A DNA stretch of 64,000 bases, from contig NZ_CP147012.1 in assembly GCF_037126285.1 (NCBI RefSeq), positions 4,362,676-4,426,675 on the forward strand, written 5' to 3'. Position 1 is the first letter of the stretch. Every line of letters starts with the position of its first letter. Below are positions 46,615 through 54,893 of the stretch, piece by piece. The position numbers and the translations under genes are program-made. The notes under the pieces are model-generated. The model made no database searches, was not told the DNA's origin, and was given only the letters and a program-made list of their open reading frames with translations. Origin of the DNA: Bernardetia sp. MNP-M8. GTDB taxonomy: Bacteria; Bacteroidota; Bacteroidia; Cytophagales; Bernardetiaceae.

Positions 46615-47682
46615 TCATACTGATTTTTTAGGGAATCTTGGAAAAATAGCAGTCTTATTAGGTTGCCAATATACTGGAAATGTATTGTTAGGAGGACGGT
46701 AAAATGATATTAGTGCTTCTGATTGTGTGTATCCTAAAGTATAGGATGGATTACATTTAACTTTCTTCTCTATGTTCTTCATTAGTTTAATTTTTTCACT
46801 AATTTCACTAATTGGATAGTAATCTGTTATAGCCTTTTTACGTACAATATTAGCATATACTTCAATTCCTAATTTACCAATATTATCTATAGCTTGTTGT
46901 TGAGCAGCAAGAGTTAAAATGATTATATTACTAGGTTTTAATTTATTTCCATTAGGATAATCAGCAGCTAAAAAATTTTTACAAATACCACTTGCAGTTT
47001 CTCCAGTACCCGTAAAATCATCAATTAGTAATAAAATATCTTTTTCAAAATTAAATTTTTTAAAAATTTTGTTTAAACTATAATCTTTAGAAAAAATAAT
47101 ATTTTCATACGTTTGAGTCAAACAACTACTTTGTGTAGATATTTGATAATACAAACTCTCTGCACTTTTAGTGTGTCCTCCTATAAGTTTAAATGATTTA
47201 AATCCAGTACTTTTATCATGTGTTTGTTTGAAATTCTTAGTTAGAGGATAAACATATAAATAACCATCATTATTTGTAATATTACTTGGAAGAATTTTGT
47301 ACGATGAAATGAAGGCTTCTGTTATCTTAGGCAAGTCTATTAGTTCAAATCTTTCTGTTAATTCTATTAAAAAATCTTTTTCTTCTTCAGATAAGATTGC
47401 TAAACAATTACAAAACGCATCAAAACTACCATTTCCTCCTTCTTCTAAGGATTCTTTTCTCCATTTTTTCATTTCAAACAGTTTAGTAACCTTTTGAAGA
47501 TCATTGAATTTCATATTAGGTTTTTGACGGACTGCCTGTTTATTTTTACTAGATTTAACTTTATCATCAATAACAATGATAGAATTTTCGTTAATTTCTT
47601 CTATGGATACACAAAAAAAATATTCATAGTATTTCCAAAAAATACATATGATAAATACAATAAAAATTACAAAAAACAGCAT
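46615..47682 (-). CDS. phosphoribosyltransferase-fold effector with membrane anchor
   Basis: A 355-residue protein. The first 24 residues (MLFFVIFIVFIICIFWKYYE) are a strong membrane helix. From about residue 57 the domain is soluble. The PRPP-loop of type I phosphoribosyltransferases is LLLIDDFTGTGETASG, with the DD-x-T-G-T-G-x-T signature at 221-229, and the following KPSNIIILTLAAQQQAIDNI fits the fold. The C-terminus YRPPNNTFPVYWQP is a family-like cap. A shorter start at 47514 (MKFNDLQKV) would remove the helix. As first gene of the retron operon it is the probable toxic effector, acting on a nucleotide or PRPP-type substrate; the substrate is not known. Confidence 0.78.
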   Translation of the reverse strand: MLFFVIFIVFIICIFWKYYEYFFCVSIEEINENSIIVIDDKVKSSKNKQAVRQKPNMKFNDLQKVTKLFEMKKWRKESLEEGGNGSFDAFCNCLAILSEEEKDFLIELTERFELIDLPKITEAFISSYKILPSNITNNDGYLYVYPLTKNFKQTHDKSTGFKSFKLIGGHTKSAESLYYQISTQSSCLTQTYENIIFSKDYSLNKIFKKFNFEKDILLLIDDFTGTGETASGICKNFLAADYPNGNKLKPSNIIILTLAAQQQAIDNIGKLGIEVYANIVRKKAITDYYPISEISEKIKLMKNIEKKVKCNPSYTLGYTQSEALISFYRPPNNTFPVYWQPNKTAIFPRFPKKSV

Positions 47683-47777
47683 TATATATTTATTTTTATA
47701 TTACTAGTACTTGAATATCTCAAAAGGAATAAAGAGATTTATATTTTCAAATAAATATAGAATAAATTATCTAGAAT

Positions 47778-48926
47778 CTAAAACTCATAATTCAAAAACT
47801 CTCTATCTTCTTGTTTTGCTGTGTAGGTACTAGTCATAGATTCAGATTTGTGTCGTAGAAAACGCTGAACCATTGGTTTTGGAATTCCTTTATCAAGCAT
47901 AAGCTGTGCAACGGTGTGGCGCAAACTGTGTGCAGAAACATTTTCACGTTTTAGTCCTGCTATAGTGAGCCATTTATTAGTAATTTTTCTGATGCTACTT
48001 GTTTCCTTAAAATCAAACATACTTCCCTCTGGACGAGTGATAGACATTTGGTAATCAATCAAAATCTTATGGCATTCTGGTAAAAGTGGAATGAGTTCTT
48101 TTTCTTCTCGTCCTTTTCCCCAAACAGCTAAGTAATTTTTTCCTTCTTGCACTTTTATATCTTTCCACGACAAACGCACTACCTCAATCGTTCTCAAACC
48201 TTGATATGCCATAAGTCCGATAATTGCTTTATCTTTTGAGTTGGTAATGGTTTTTAATAAATGAGTGCGTTCTTGTTCTGTGAGCGAATCTTTAGCGTAT
48301 TTTTTGGTTGTTCCTCCTGTTTTCAACACTTTTACATAGGCTACATCACGCATTTGCTCTACTAACTTTTTTTCTATTTTCAAATCTTCTCGCTTCAAAA
48401 CACAAAACTGTACAAACTGTTTTATGGCTGATAAATAGGTATTTGTGGTATGTGGACTCAGTCCATTATTTTTGCATTGCTGAACAAAGGATAAAACAGT
48501 TGTACGATTAGGAGGAAGAGATTTCGCATTCATAAAAGAATAGAATTCTTGCAATGCTCTAGAATATGTTTCTTTGCTATTTTCGCTTAATTGTGCATTG
48601 GCAAGGAAAGCCAACACATATCTATTTCCTTTATAATTTGGTGTAGCGTCATCATAAACTCTATGAATATCATTTTTTTGAGCAAATTTCAAGAATTTTC
48701 TGCACGCAGTTTTGTAAACGGCTGCTTTTTTTTCCACAAACATGTCTAAGCTCATTTTGTCGATAGCAAAATTAAACTCCATCGTAAAGACTAAATACTG
48801 CTTTGCTATTCGGACGTAATTATGAGGTTTTTCAAGAGATTTTTCGAAATAAGTAATGGTTTGGTTGATACCAAAATTGTTTTTTGAAACTGTTCGTAAA
48901 GACTGATTTGTGTTTGTATTTTCCAC
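47778..48926 (-). CDS. tyrosine recombinase/integrase
   Basis: A 382-residue site-specific recombinase. The catalytic residues are all found: Arg245 (GLRTIEVV), Lys271 (GKGREEK), His333 and Arg336 (HSLRH), His359 (LRHKSE), Tyr368 (TSTYT). Residues about 95-190 form the SAM-like core-binding domain (SENSKETYSRALQEFYSFM, SPHTTNTYLSAIKQFVQFC). It is longer than XerC/D by an N-terminal extension of about 90 residues. The gene lies 95 bases upstream of the retron operon on the same strand, consistent with an integrated element carrying the retron. No att repeats were identified by eye. Confidence 0.92.
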   Translation of the reverse strand: MENTNTNQSLRTVSKNNFGINQTITYFEKSLEKPHNYVRIAKQYLVFTMEFNFAIDKMSLDMFVEKKAAVYKTACRKFLKFAQKNDIHRVYDDATPNYKGNRYVLAFLANAQLSENSKETYSRALQEFYSFMNAKSLPPNRTTVLSFVQQCKNNGLSPHTTNTYLSAIKQFVQFCVLKREDLKIEKKLVEQMRDVAYVKVLKTGGTTKKYAKDSLTEQERTHLLKTITNSKDKAIIGLMAYQGLRTIEVVRLSWKDIKVQEGKNYLAVWGKGREEKELIPLLPECHKILIDYQMSITRPEGSMFDFKETSSIRKITNKWLTIAGLKRENVSAHSLRHTVAQLMLDKGIPKPMVQRFLRHKSESMTSTYTAKQEDREFLNYEF

Positions 48927-49013
48927 GTATTTTTTGCTGTATAATTGACTTAAAGAAGTTTATACAAAAATACATTTTTGTGATTTGTTATACAAATCTT
49001 TTAAGGTAAATTT

Positions 49014-50087
49014 CTATTCAATATTACTCGGTTCATCATAAATCACATTGGTTTCATTTGGATTTATTTCAGTAGGAGTTGGCGAACTAGATAACCCATT
49101 TCTATTTTTACGAACAATATAATTTTCTTGCAAAACGAATGTAGAATCTTTTCCATTTGGAAGCTGAATTTTAACTTTAGCAGTCCATGTTTTGAAAGCA
49201 AGTCCACGCTCATCATAATCATCTGCTTGTGCAACAAAAGAAATATTTATGATTCCATTTTTTTCCTGTGTTTTGAGGTCTTGATACATATCTTCATTTT
49301 CTACTTCTAATTGAGGTTTGTTAAATGAAGAAACACCCACTACTTTCATTTTTGCTTGATACATATTCCCTTCTGAAAGCACAATTTCACTTGGTGTAAC
49401 AATACTTATTAAGTTATTTATCTCAAAAACAGGATATTCTATTTTCTGACTAATATAATAAATTGCTTCTGCTTCTCGGTTGGCAATTGATGCATCAATG
49501 GAAGTAAGGGTATACAAACGAACAGCAACAGGAAGATTATCAAAATAAGCTGCAAATTCTTCTACTTCGAAAGCATTTTTTCTTACTTGTTCTGACTCAT
49601 TTTCTGATTCATCATCAGAAATAGAAGAAGAAGTTTTTGTAGGATCAGTAAAAAGAGGATTCAAAATTTCAGAATTAGAGACAGAAATTTCTGTAAAGCT
49701 CCTTAATTTAGAAATATATTCTTTTTGTGCTTCTGCAAATTTAAGTAACAAATCTGTTGGTTTTTCATCAGGGTTTTGAAGCCATTGCGCTCGTATTTCA
49801 TTACTTTGTTGCAATAGGTCAGAAGAAAGTGTCTGTACTTGTTTGATTCGTTGCAACGTATTTACACCAATACTTGCCTTTCCATTTTCATCTAAATAAT
49901 TTTTAAATTTTTCTATAAAAGCATTATTTTTCACTCTTTTTTCTGCCACAAATTGAACAGCAATTCGGTCAGTATCATGAATGACTTTCAAATCTTTCTC
50001 TGAAAATTCATAAATATCCGTTCGCATGTAGGCATAAACACCTGATACAATCAATAAAGCTAAAAGAGGAAATAGTATTCTTTTCAT
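49014..50087 (-). CDS. GldM-like exported protein
   Basis: A 357-residue protein with one N-terminal membrane helix or signal anchor (MKRILFPLLALLIVSGVYAY). The stretch FAAYFDNLPVAVRLYTLTSIDASIANREAEAIYYI (near 200) and then SEIVLSEGNMYQAKMKVVG resembles the N-terminal helical bundle and first beta-domain of GldM, the inner-membrane shaft of the T9SS/gliding motor. It is shorter than GldM (usually over 500 residues) and has no gldK-L-N neighbours, so it is at best a paralog. Residues 150-185 are Ser/Glu-rich and low complexity. The family assignment is tentative. Confidence 0.5.
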   Translation of the reverse strand: MKRILFPLLALLIVSGVYAYMRTDIYEFSEKDLKVIHDTDRIAVQFVAEKRVKNNAFIEKFKNYLDENGKASIGVNTLQRIKQVQTLSSDLLQQSNEIRAQWLQNPDEKPTDLLLKFAEAQKEYISKLRSFTEISVSNSEILNPLFTDPTKTSSSISDDESENESEQVRKNAFEVEEFAAYFDNLPVAVRLYTLTSIDASIANREAEAIYYISQKIEYPVFEINNLISIVTPSEIVLSEGNMYQAKMKVVGVSSFNKPQLEVENEDMYQDLKTQEKNGIINISFVAQADDYDERGLAFKTWTAKVKIQLPNGKDSTFVLQENYIVRKNRNGLSSSPTPTEINPNETNVIYDEPSNIE

Positions 50088-50241
50088 TATAAAAAATTAT
50101 GATTTAAAAACTAAAAATCACGAAAATCTCATTGATAAAATAAACTAATTTATGAAACTGTTTAAGAATGAAAAAATGAAACTTATTTCTTTATTCTCAA
50201 ACAATTTCTATATAAAAATGAAATTGACTAGTTACTGTTTA

Positions 50242-51246
50242 CTAATTACCACCAACTAAAGAAGATTGATAACTGATAATTGCCTGTTCAATGCTTTTTT
50301 CATTCATTAAATCAGGATTTTTGTCTAATTCTTTTCCTGTCAGTAAAAAATAAAGATGACAATAGCGTTGAGAAATTCTTTCAGTAACCTCTGGAGTCAT
50401 TTCAGGAATTTTTTGTCCTTCTTTTCCCTGAAAACCATTTTCCATGAGCCACTCTCTTACAAATTCTTTAGAAAGTTGATTCTGACGTTCTCCTTTTTCC
50501 TGTTTTTCGTGATATTCTTTTGAATAAAAATAACGGGAAGAATCAGGCGTATGAATTTCATCTATTAAAATTACTCTGTCTTCATTATTTTCAGTTTCAT
50601 CAACATAGACACCAAATTCATATTTTGTATCTACCAAAATAAGACCACGTTCGGCTGCAAGTGCAGTTCCCCTTCTAAAAAGGGAATGTGTATATTCTAC
50701 CATTTTTTTCCATTGTGCTTCTGTAACTAAGCCCTGTTTCAAAATTTCTGTTTCTGAAATATCTTCATCGTGCGCTCCATTTTCAGCTTTTGTAGAAGGT
50801 GTAATGATAGGAGTTGGAAATTTATCATTTTCTTTCATTCCTTCAGGTAATTCTACGCCACAAAGAATTCTTTTTCCTTCTTTGTAAGTTCTCCAAGCGT
50901 GTCCAGCCAAATAACCACGAATAACCATTTCGACAGGTAGTGTTTTGGCTTTTTTTCCAATACTGACTTGTGGATGTGGACTTGTTTCGAACCAGTTTGG
51001 AACAATATCTTTTGCATTTTCAAGAAAGTAAGCTGCCAGTTGATTCAAAACTTGACCTTTATAAGGAATTGGTTTTGGCAAAACTACATCAAACGCAGAA
51101 ATACGGTCAGAGGCAACCATTGCTACAAAATTTGGAAAAGAATATACATCTCTTACTTTTCCTTGATAAAAATCAGTTTGGTTTTTAAATTTCATTTTAG
51201 AATCTGAATCTAATGTAGAATCTTTTAAAGAAGATTTAGAAGTCAT
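50242..51246 (-). CDS. purC: SAICAR synthetase
   Basis: A 334-residue purine biosynthesis enzyme that joins CAIR and aspartate with ATP to SAICAR. Family motifs are clear: FYQGKVRDVYSFPNFVAMVASDRISAFDVVLPKPIPYKG at the start, PVEMVIRGYLAGHAWRTYKEG, and LVDTKYEFGV near residue 200. The length is that of the longer, yeast-like PurC, as usual in Bacteroidota. A shorter start at 51195 (MKFKNQTDFYQG) may be the true one, since the preceding Ser/Asp-rich 17 residues are atypical. Probably monocistronic. Confidence 0.93.
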   Translation of the reverse strand: MTSKSSLKDSTLDSDSKMKFKNQTDFYQGKVRDVYSFPNFVAMVASDRISAFDVVLPKPIPYKGQVLNQLAAYFLENAKDIVPNWFETSPHPQVSIGKKAKTLPVEMVIRGYLAGHAWRTYKEGKRILCGVELPEGMKENDKFPTPIITPSTKAENGAHDEDISETEILKQGLVTEAQWKKMVEYTHSLFRRGTALAAERGLILVDTKYEFGVYVDETENNEDRVILIDEIHTPDSSRYFYSKEYHEKQEKGERQNQLSKEFVREWLMENGFQGKEGQKIPEMTPEVTERISQRYCHLYFLLTGKELDKNPDLMNEKSIEQAIISYQSSLVGGN

Positions 51247-51639
51247 ATAGGTATCTTAAAGTTTTGTTCTAACTTATCTAAATTGATAAATCAAGTTGTT
51301 TCTAAAAAGAGTGATTTTGTTTATTCAATTAAATTATTCTATTTGAATTTTAAAATCTTTGTTTTTTACAAAAATACATCAAACTTTATAAAGACTTTCA
51401 AGTTTATGTAGAAGTTTCTTAGAAATATAATAAATTTTGAAAGAAAATTAGGTAGTAAAATGAAATTTTTTAACAAACTCCTATTTTTGAGTTTTAAAAA
51501 CTTTAGGCTTTCAAAACATTTTTTTGTAGTTTTGCACGTGATTTTTAGGCATAAATAGCCATATTTTAGATACAATAAAGATAGACAAATCGTATTTTCA
51601 TAAAGATAATTTTTTATATCACTTCTATACCTCGAACTT
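51247..51639. other. divergent intergenic region with promoter
   Basis: A 393-base, very AT-rich spacer between purC and the DUF151 gene. It holds a TAGTTTTG box (51527-51534), a good Bacteroidota -7 match for the plus-strand gene, about 106 bases before its start. No gene or repeat is seen. Confidence 0.55.
51527..51534 (+). promoter_or_regulatory. Bacteroidota -7 box
   Basis: TAGTTTTG matches TAnnTTTG upstream of the DUF151 gene, leaving a leader of about 100 bases. Confidence 0.5.
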
Positions 51640-52248
51640 GTGAACAAAATTCGCTTACAAATATTAGGACTTTCCTCTAGTCAATCTCAATCCGATTCTT
51701 TTGCCTTAATTTTGGAAGAAGAAGAAGGAAATCGCCGTTTACCTATTATTATAGGTAGATTTGAAGCACAGGCAATTGCCATAGAAATAGAAAAAGTTAC
51801 TTCTACACGTCCTATGACGCACGATTTATTCAAATCTTTAGCAACTCAATTTCAATTTAAACTCAATGAAATCGTAATTTCTGACCTTCGTGAAGGTATT
51901 TTTTATGCAGAAATGATTTATGTGGATGAGCGTGAAGGCAAAAAAATAATTGTAGATGCACGTCCTTCTGATGCCATTGCAATCGGTTTGCGTTTTGATG
52001 CACCTATCTTTACAACAGACACTATTATGCGTGAAGCAGGAATCACCACTACAAATTCGGAAGAAGGAGAAGCATTAGAACAAGAAGAAAGTGCAAAAGA
52101 ACCCAAGAAAAAGAAAACAAAGAAAAAAGCTGTTTCTTTAGAAGCTATGTCTGTAACAGAACTAGAAGCTGAAATGGAAAAAGCTGTGGCAGATGAAGAT
52201 TATGAAAAAGCTGCCAAAATTAGAGATGAAATGAATAAACGAAATTAA
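51640..52248 (+). CDS. bifunctional nuclease family protein (DUF151) with UVR motif
   Basis: A 202-residue protein starting with GTG. Residues 1-130 are the DUF151 (BFN-like) domain (LPIIIGRFEAQAIAIEIE, RPMTHDLFKSLA, IVDARPSDAIAIGLRF). The middle is acidic and Lys-rich (KKKKTKKKA), and the last 35 residues match a UvrB/UvrC interaction motif (MEKAVADEDYEKAAKIRDEMNK). The family includes nucleases acting on RNA and DNA in plants and proteins of unknown role in bacteria; the UVR motif suggests contact with a repair or protease complex. The architecture is known from Bacteroidota. Confidence 0.9.
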   Translation: MNKIRLQILGLSSSQSQSDSFALILEEEEGNRRLPIIIGRFEAQAIAIEIEKVTSTRPMTHDLFKSLATQFQFKLNEIVISDLREGIFYAEMIYVDEREGKKIIVDARPSDAIAIGLRFDAPIFTTDTIMREAGITTTNSEEGEALEQEESAKEPKKKKTKKKAVSLEAMSVTELEAEMEKAVADEDYEKAAKIRDEMNKRN

Positions 52249-52269
52249 TTTTTCCAAAAAGAATTTTAA

Positions 52270-52310
52270 AAAAGCCTATCAAATTATAATTTTTTGATAG
52301 ACTTTTTTTT
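52270..52310 (+). terminator. terminator after the DUF151 gene
   Basis: CTATCAAA (52276-52283) pairs with TTTGATAG (52293-52300), with A and T runs outside, 22 bases after the stop codon. Confidence 0.75.
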
Positions 52311-52374
52311 GAATAAAAACTAACAAAATAACCTTACTAAATGAATTCCGAACTTAAAGTAATTTTAGAGATTT

Positions 52375-52420
52375 TACACACAAGTCGTTTAAGCGTCGAC
52401 GCTTGAACGACTTGTGTGTA
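52375..52420. repeat. 46-bp palindrome downstream of the Nif3-like gene
   Basis: A 46-base dyad with 23-base arms that match except for one T/C difference (a G-U pair in RNA). The arm starts TACACACAAGTCG and the centre is AAGCGTCGACGCTT. There is no T run. Part of it recurs upstream of the same gene (53301-53328). Confidence 0.75.
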
Positions 52421-52451
52421 TCAAAATTACAAATTTTTCCCTAATAATTTC

Positions 52452-53276
52452 TTAAAAATAATATTCTACTGGATTTGTATTCATTTCACAAGCTATAATT
52501 TTTATATCTGAAAACTTTTCTTGAAGGAAATCAACCAATAAATCTTTCGTAAAAACTTCACTTTCATAGTGTCCAATATCACAAATCACAATTTTATCTT
52601 CAGCATCAAAAAACTCGTGATATTTGTAATCTCCTGTAATAAAAAAATCAGCTTCTTTTTTGAGAGCTTCTTTTAAAAGAAAACTTCCTGCACCACCACA
52701 AATGGCAATTTTTTTAACTTTTCTATCCTTGAAGTTCTTTAAGCTAGTATGTTTTATCAAAGGCAAATTCATTTTTGATTTGAGATTTGCTAGAAAAGCA
52801 GTGGCAGAAATGGCTTCTGATAATTCCCCAATCATTCCAGAGCCTACGTTTTGAGTTTCATTATTTCCTTTATGAAAAATAGTAGGTTTGGGAGATAAAA
52901 TTTGTGTATTAATAAGTCCTATTTTTTCGGCTATTTTTGCGTTTACTCCATCTTGAATATTATCCAAATTAGTATGAATGGCATAAATACCAATACCTTC
53001 TTGAATAGCTTTTATAACCGTTCTTTCAATATAATTTTTTCCTGTAAGGCTTTTCAACCCTCTAAAAATAATAGGATGATGTGCCACAATCAGATTGCAG
53101 TTTTTTGCTTTTGCTTCTTCAATAACGGATTCAATTGTATCTAAAGACACCAAAATACCTGTAATTTCTGTATTAGTATTTCCTACCAAAAGTCCAGAAT
53201 TATCATACGATTCTTGAAAGTTGAGTGGAGCAATAGATTCTAAGTAAGATGTAATTTGAGAAAAAGTATAAGTCAT
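52452..53276 (-). CDS. Nif3-like dinuclear metal-centre protein (GTP cyclohydrolase 1 type 2 family)
   Basis: A 274-residue protein of the Nif3/YbgI family, short form without the middle PII-like insert. Family motifs: NFQESYDNSGLLVGN, LIVAHHPIIFRGLKSL (metal-binding His pair), IYAIHTNLDNIQDGVN, IAICGGAGSFLL and IVICDIGHYESEV near the C-terminus, giving the expected His/Asp/Glu metal ligands. The family forms hexameric metal-binding rings; its biochemical role is still debated. The gene is flanked by related palindromes on both sides. Confidence 0.9.
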   Translation of the reverse strand: MTYTFSQITSYLESIAPLNFQESYDNSGLLVGNTNTEITGILVSLDTIESVIEEAKAKNCNLIVAHHPIIFRGLKSLTGKNYIERTVIKAIQEGIGIYAIHTNLDNIQDGVNAKIAEKIGLINTQILSPKPTIFHKGNNETQNVGSGMIGELSEAISATAFLANLKSKMNLPLIKHTSLKNFKDRKVKKIAICGGAGSFLLKEALKKEADFFITGDYKYHEFFDAEDKIVICDIGHYESEVFTKDLLVDFLQEKFSDIKIIACEMNTNPVEYYF

Positions 53277-53300
53277 TTTTTTATTTTTATATTAACATTT

Positions 53301-53328
53301 AAGCGAAGACGCTTAGATTAGTCGTTTC
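53301..53328. repeat. degraded sister of the 46-bp palindrome
   Basis: AAGCG-AAGA-CGCTT hairpin followed by GATTAGTCGTTTC, sharing words with the palindrome at 52375. It lies 25 bases before the Nif3-like start codon. Confidence 0.45.
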
Positions 53329-53448
53329 AATTTTGCTTAAAATACAAACATAAAAAATAATTCTACCATTTTATTAAGAAAAATAGTAACTTTAAAATTC
53401 ATTCTAATATTTGTATTCCTACCCAAACGTTTTAAAAAAAATATTCCT

Positions 53449-54852
53449 GTGATAGATAGAATTAATAAAGTAGAATCGCTCAAACAATCTCCTCTTTTTA
53501 CTTCACTTCCTCAAGAAGCACTAGAAAAAATAGCTGCAAAGGCAAAAATGCGCCAGTTTTTTCCTGATGAAACGGTTGTTTGGCAAGGAAAGGCAAGTGA
53601 TAGTTTGTATTTGATTATCAATGGAATTGTGGCAGTAAAGAAAATTATTGCAAGTGGAAAAGAACAAATTTTTGCTTATCTGATGGCAGGAAATACATTT
53701 GGAGAAGTAGGAATATTAGAAAATCAACCTCGTTCGGCTACCGTTTCGGCATTGAGTGATGTTGATGTGTTGGTTATTCAGCGAGATGATTTTATACAGA
53801 TGATGTACGATTATCCTCAAATCGGAATTGGTCTTTGTAAAATGTTAGGAAAGTATTTGGTAGAATCAAATAGAAGACAAACAAGAGCATCAAAAAAGGC
53901 TCGTTTGATTTTGGTTTTTAGTCTTACACCAAATGCAGGAGGAACAAATATTGGCAACTCTTTGGCTCGTATTTTACACGCACAAACCAAACAAACAACT
54001 GTTTATACAGAGTACCCAACACCTCAAAATTTGATTTCGGATTTGAATATTCGTAAAAGAGCAAAGATTTATAACCATAATGCAGGCTATGATATTTTGC
54101 TTTCTCAAGATGAAAATACCGATTTGCCACTTTCTGCTCGTCTGACGTTGTTTTTAGATACAATGATGTCAGATTATGAAAATATCATCATTACGCTAAA
54201 AAATCAAACCTATATTGATGAGAATTTGGCAATGCTACTAGAATTTGTCAATCAGATTATTATTGTTTCCCCACCTTTGGAGGAAGCGATGCATGTTGTT
54301 CCAAAATTACAAAAACAAATTCGTGACCATGTGCGAAGTGATGAGGCTACCATTTTTACTATTATCAATCGTTGTAGTCCAGAACACGAAAAAACAAAAA
54401 TTAAAGCAGGTTCAGATTTTGATGTTCCTTATATTCCAAATTTGCCTTTACTTGTAGATTCGGAAGATGCAAACTACAAAATTCCTCGTCCAATAGAAGA
54501 AATGTTAGGTGCGATTATAGACCGTTTGGAACGAACACATCAAATTGGCGTTTTTATTCCTTCTACTATTTCAGTTGATAAGCCGATTGATACAACTAAG
54601 TATGTCGAACAAACACTCAAATTTTTGGCAGAACGTTTTGGAGGAGCAACAAGCAAAGAAGCAAAAGGCGTTTGGAATAGCGAAAAAGCAGGTTTGGTAG
54701 ATGAAAAAGTATATGTAGTTCATACCTACGTTACGCAAAAAGACATGAATAAATACCTTGATGAAGTAGTCGATTATATCAAAATGCTAAAAGTAGAACT
54801 ACAACAAGAAGCAATGGCTTTAGAAATTGATAAGAAAATGACGATTATTTAA
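53449..54852 (+). CDS. cyclic nucleotide-binding domain fused to ParA/CpaE-like domain
   Basis: A 467-residue cytoplasmic protein starting with GTG. Residues 10-125 form a CAP_ED domain (LFTSLPQEALEKIA, DSLYLIINGIVAVKK, GNTFGEVGILENQPRSATVSALSDVDVLVI), whose FGEVGIL and PRSATV match the phosphate-binding cassette for cNMP. From 150 on a P-loop-like fold follows (ARLILVFSLTPNAGGTNIGNSLARIL), similar to ParA/MinD/CpaE but with NAGGTN in place of GGxGKT, so it probably does not hydrolyse ATP. Residues 215-330 still look MinD-like (YENIIITLKNQTYIDENLAM). It may act as a cNMP-controlled positioning or regulatory protein; this is inferred. Confidence 0.8.
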   Translation: MIDRINKVESLKQSPLFTSLPQEALEKIAAKAKMRQFFPDETVVWQGKASDSLYLIINGIVAVKKIIASGKEQIFAYLMAGNTFGEVGILENQPRSATVSALSDVDVLVIQRDDFIQMMYDYPQIGIGLCKMLGKYLVESNRRQTRASKKARLILVFSLTPNAGGTNIGNSLARILHAQTKQTTVYTEYPTPQNLISDLNIRKRAKIYNHNAGYDILLSQDENTDLPLSARLTLFLDTMMSDYENIIITLKNQTYIDENLAMLLEFVNQIIIVSPPLEEAMHVVPKLQKQIRDHVRSDEATIFTIINRCSPEHEKTKIKAGSDFDVPYIPNLPLLVDSEDANYKIPRPIEEMLGAIIDRLERTHQIGVFIPSTISVDKPIDTTKYVEQTLKFLAERFGGATSKEAKGVWNSEKAGLVDEKVYVVHTYVTQKDMNKYLDEVVDYIKMLKVELQQEAMALEIDKKMTII

Positions 54853-54893
54853 CCTTTTATCAATTACGAATTACGAATTAAAAATTACGAATT

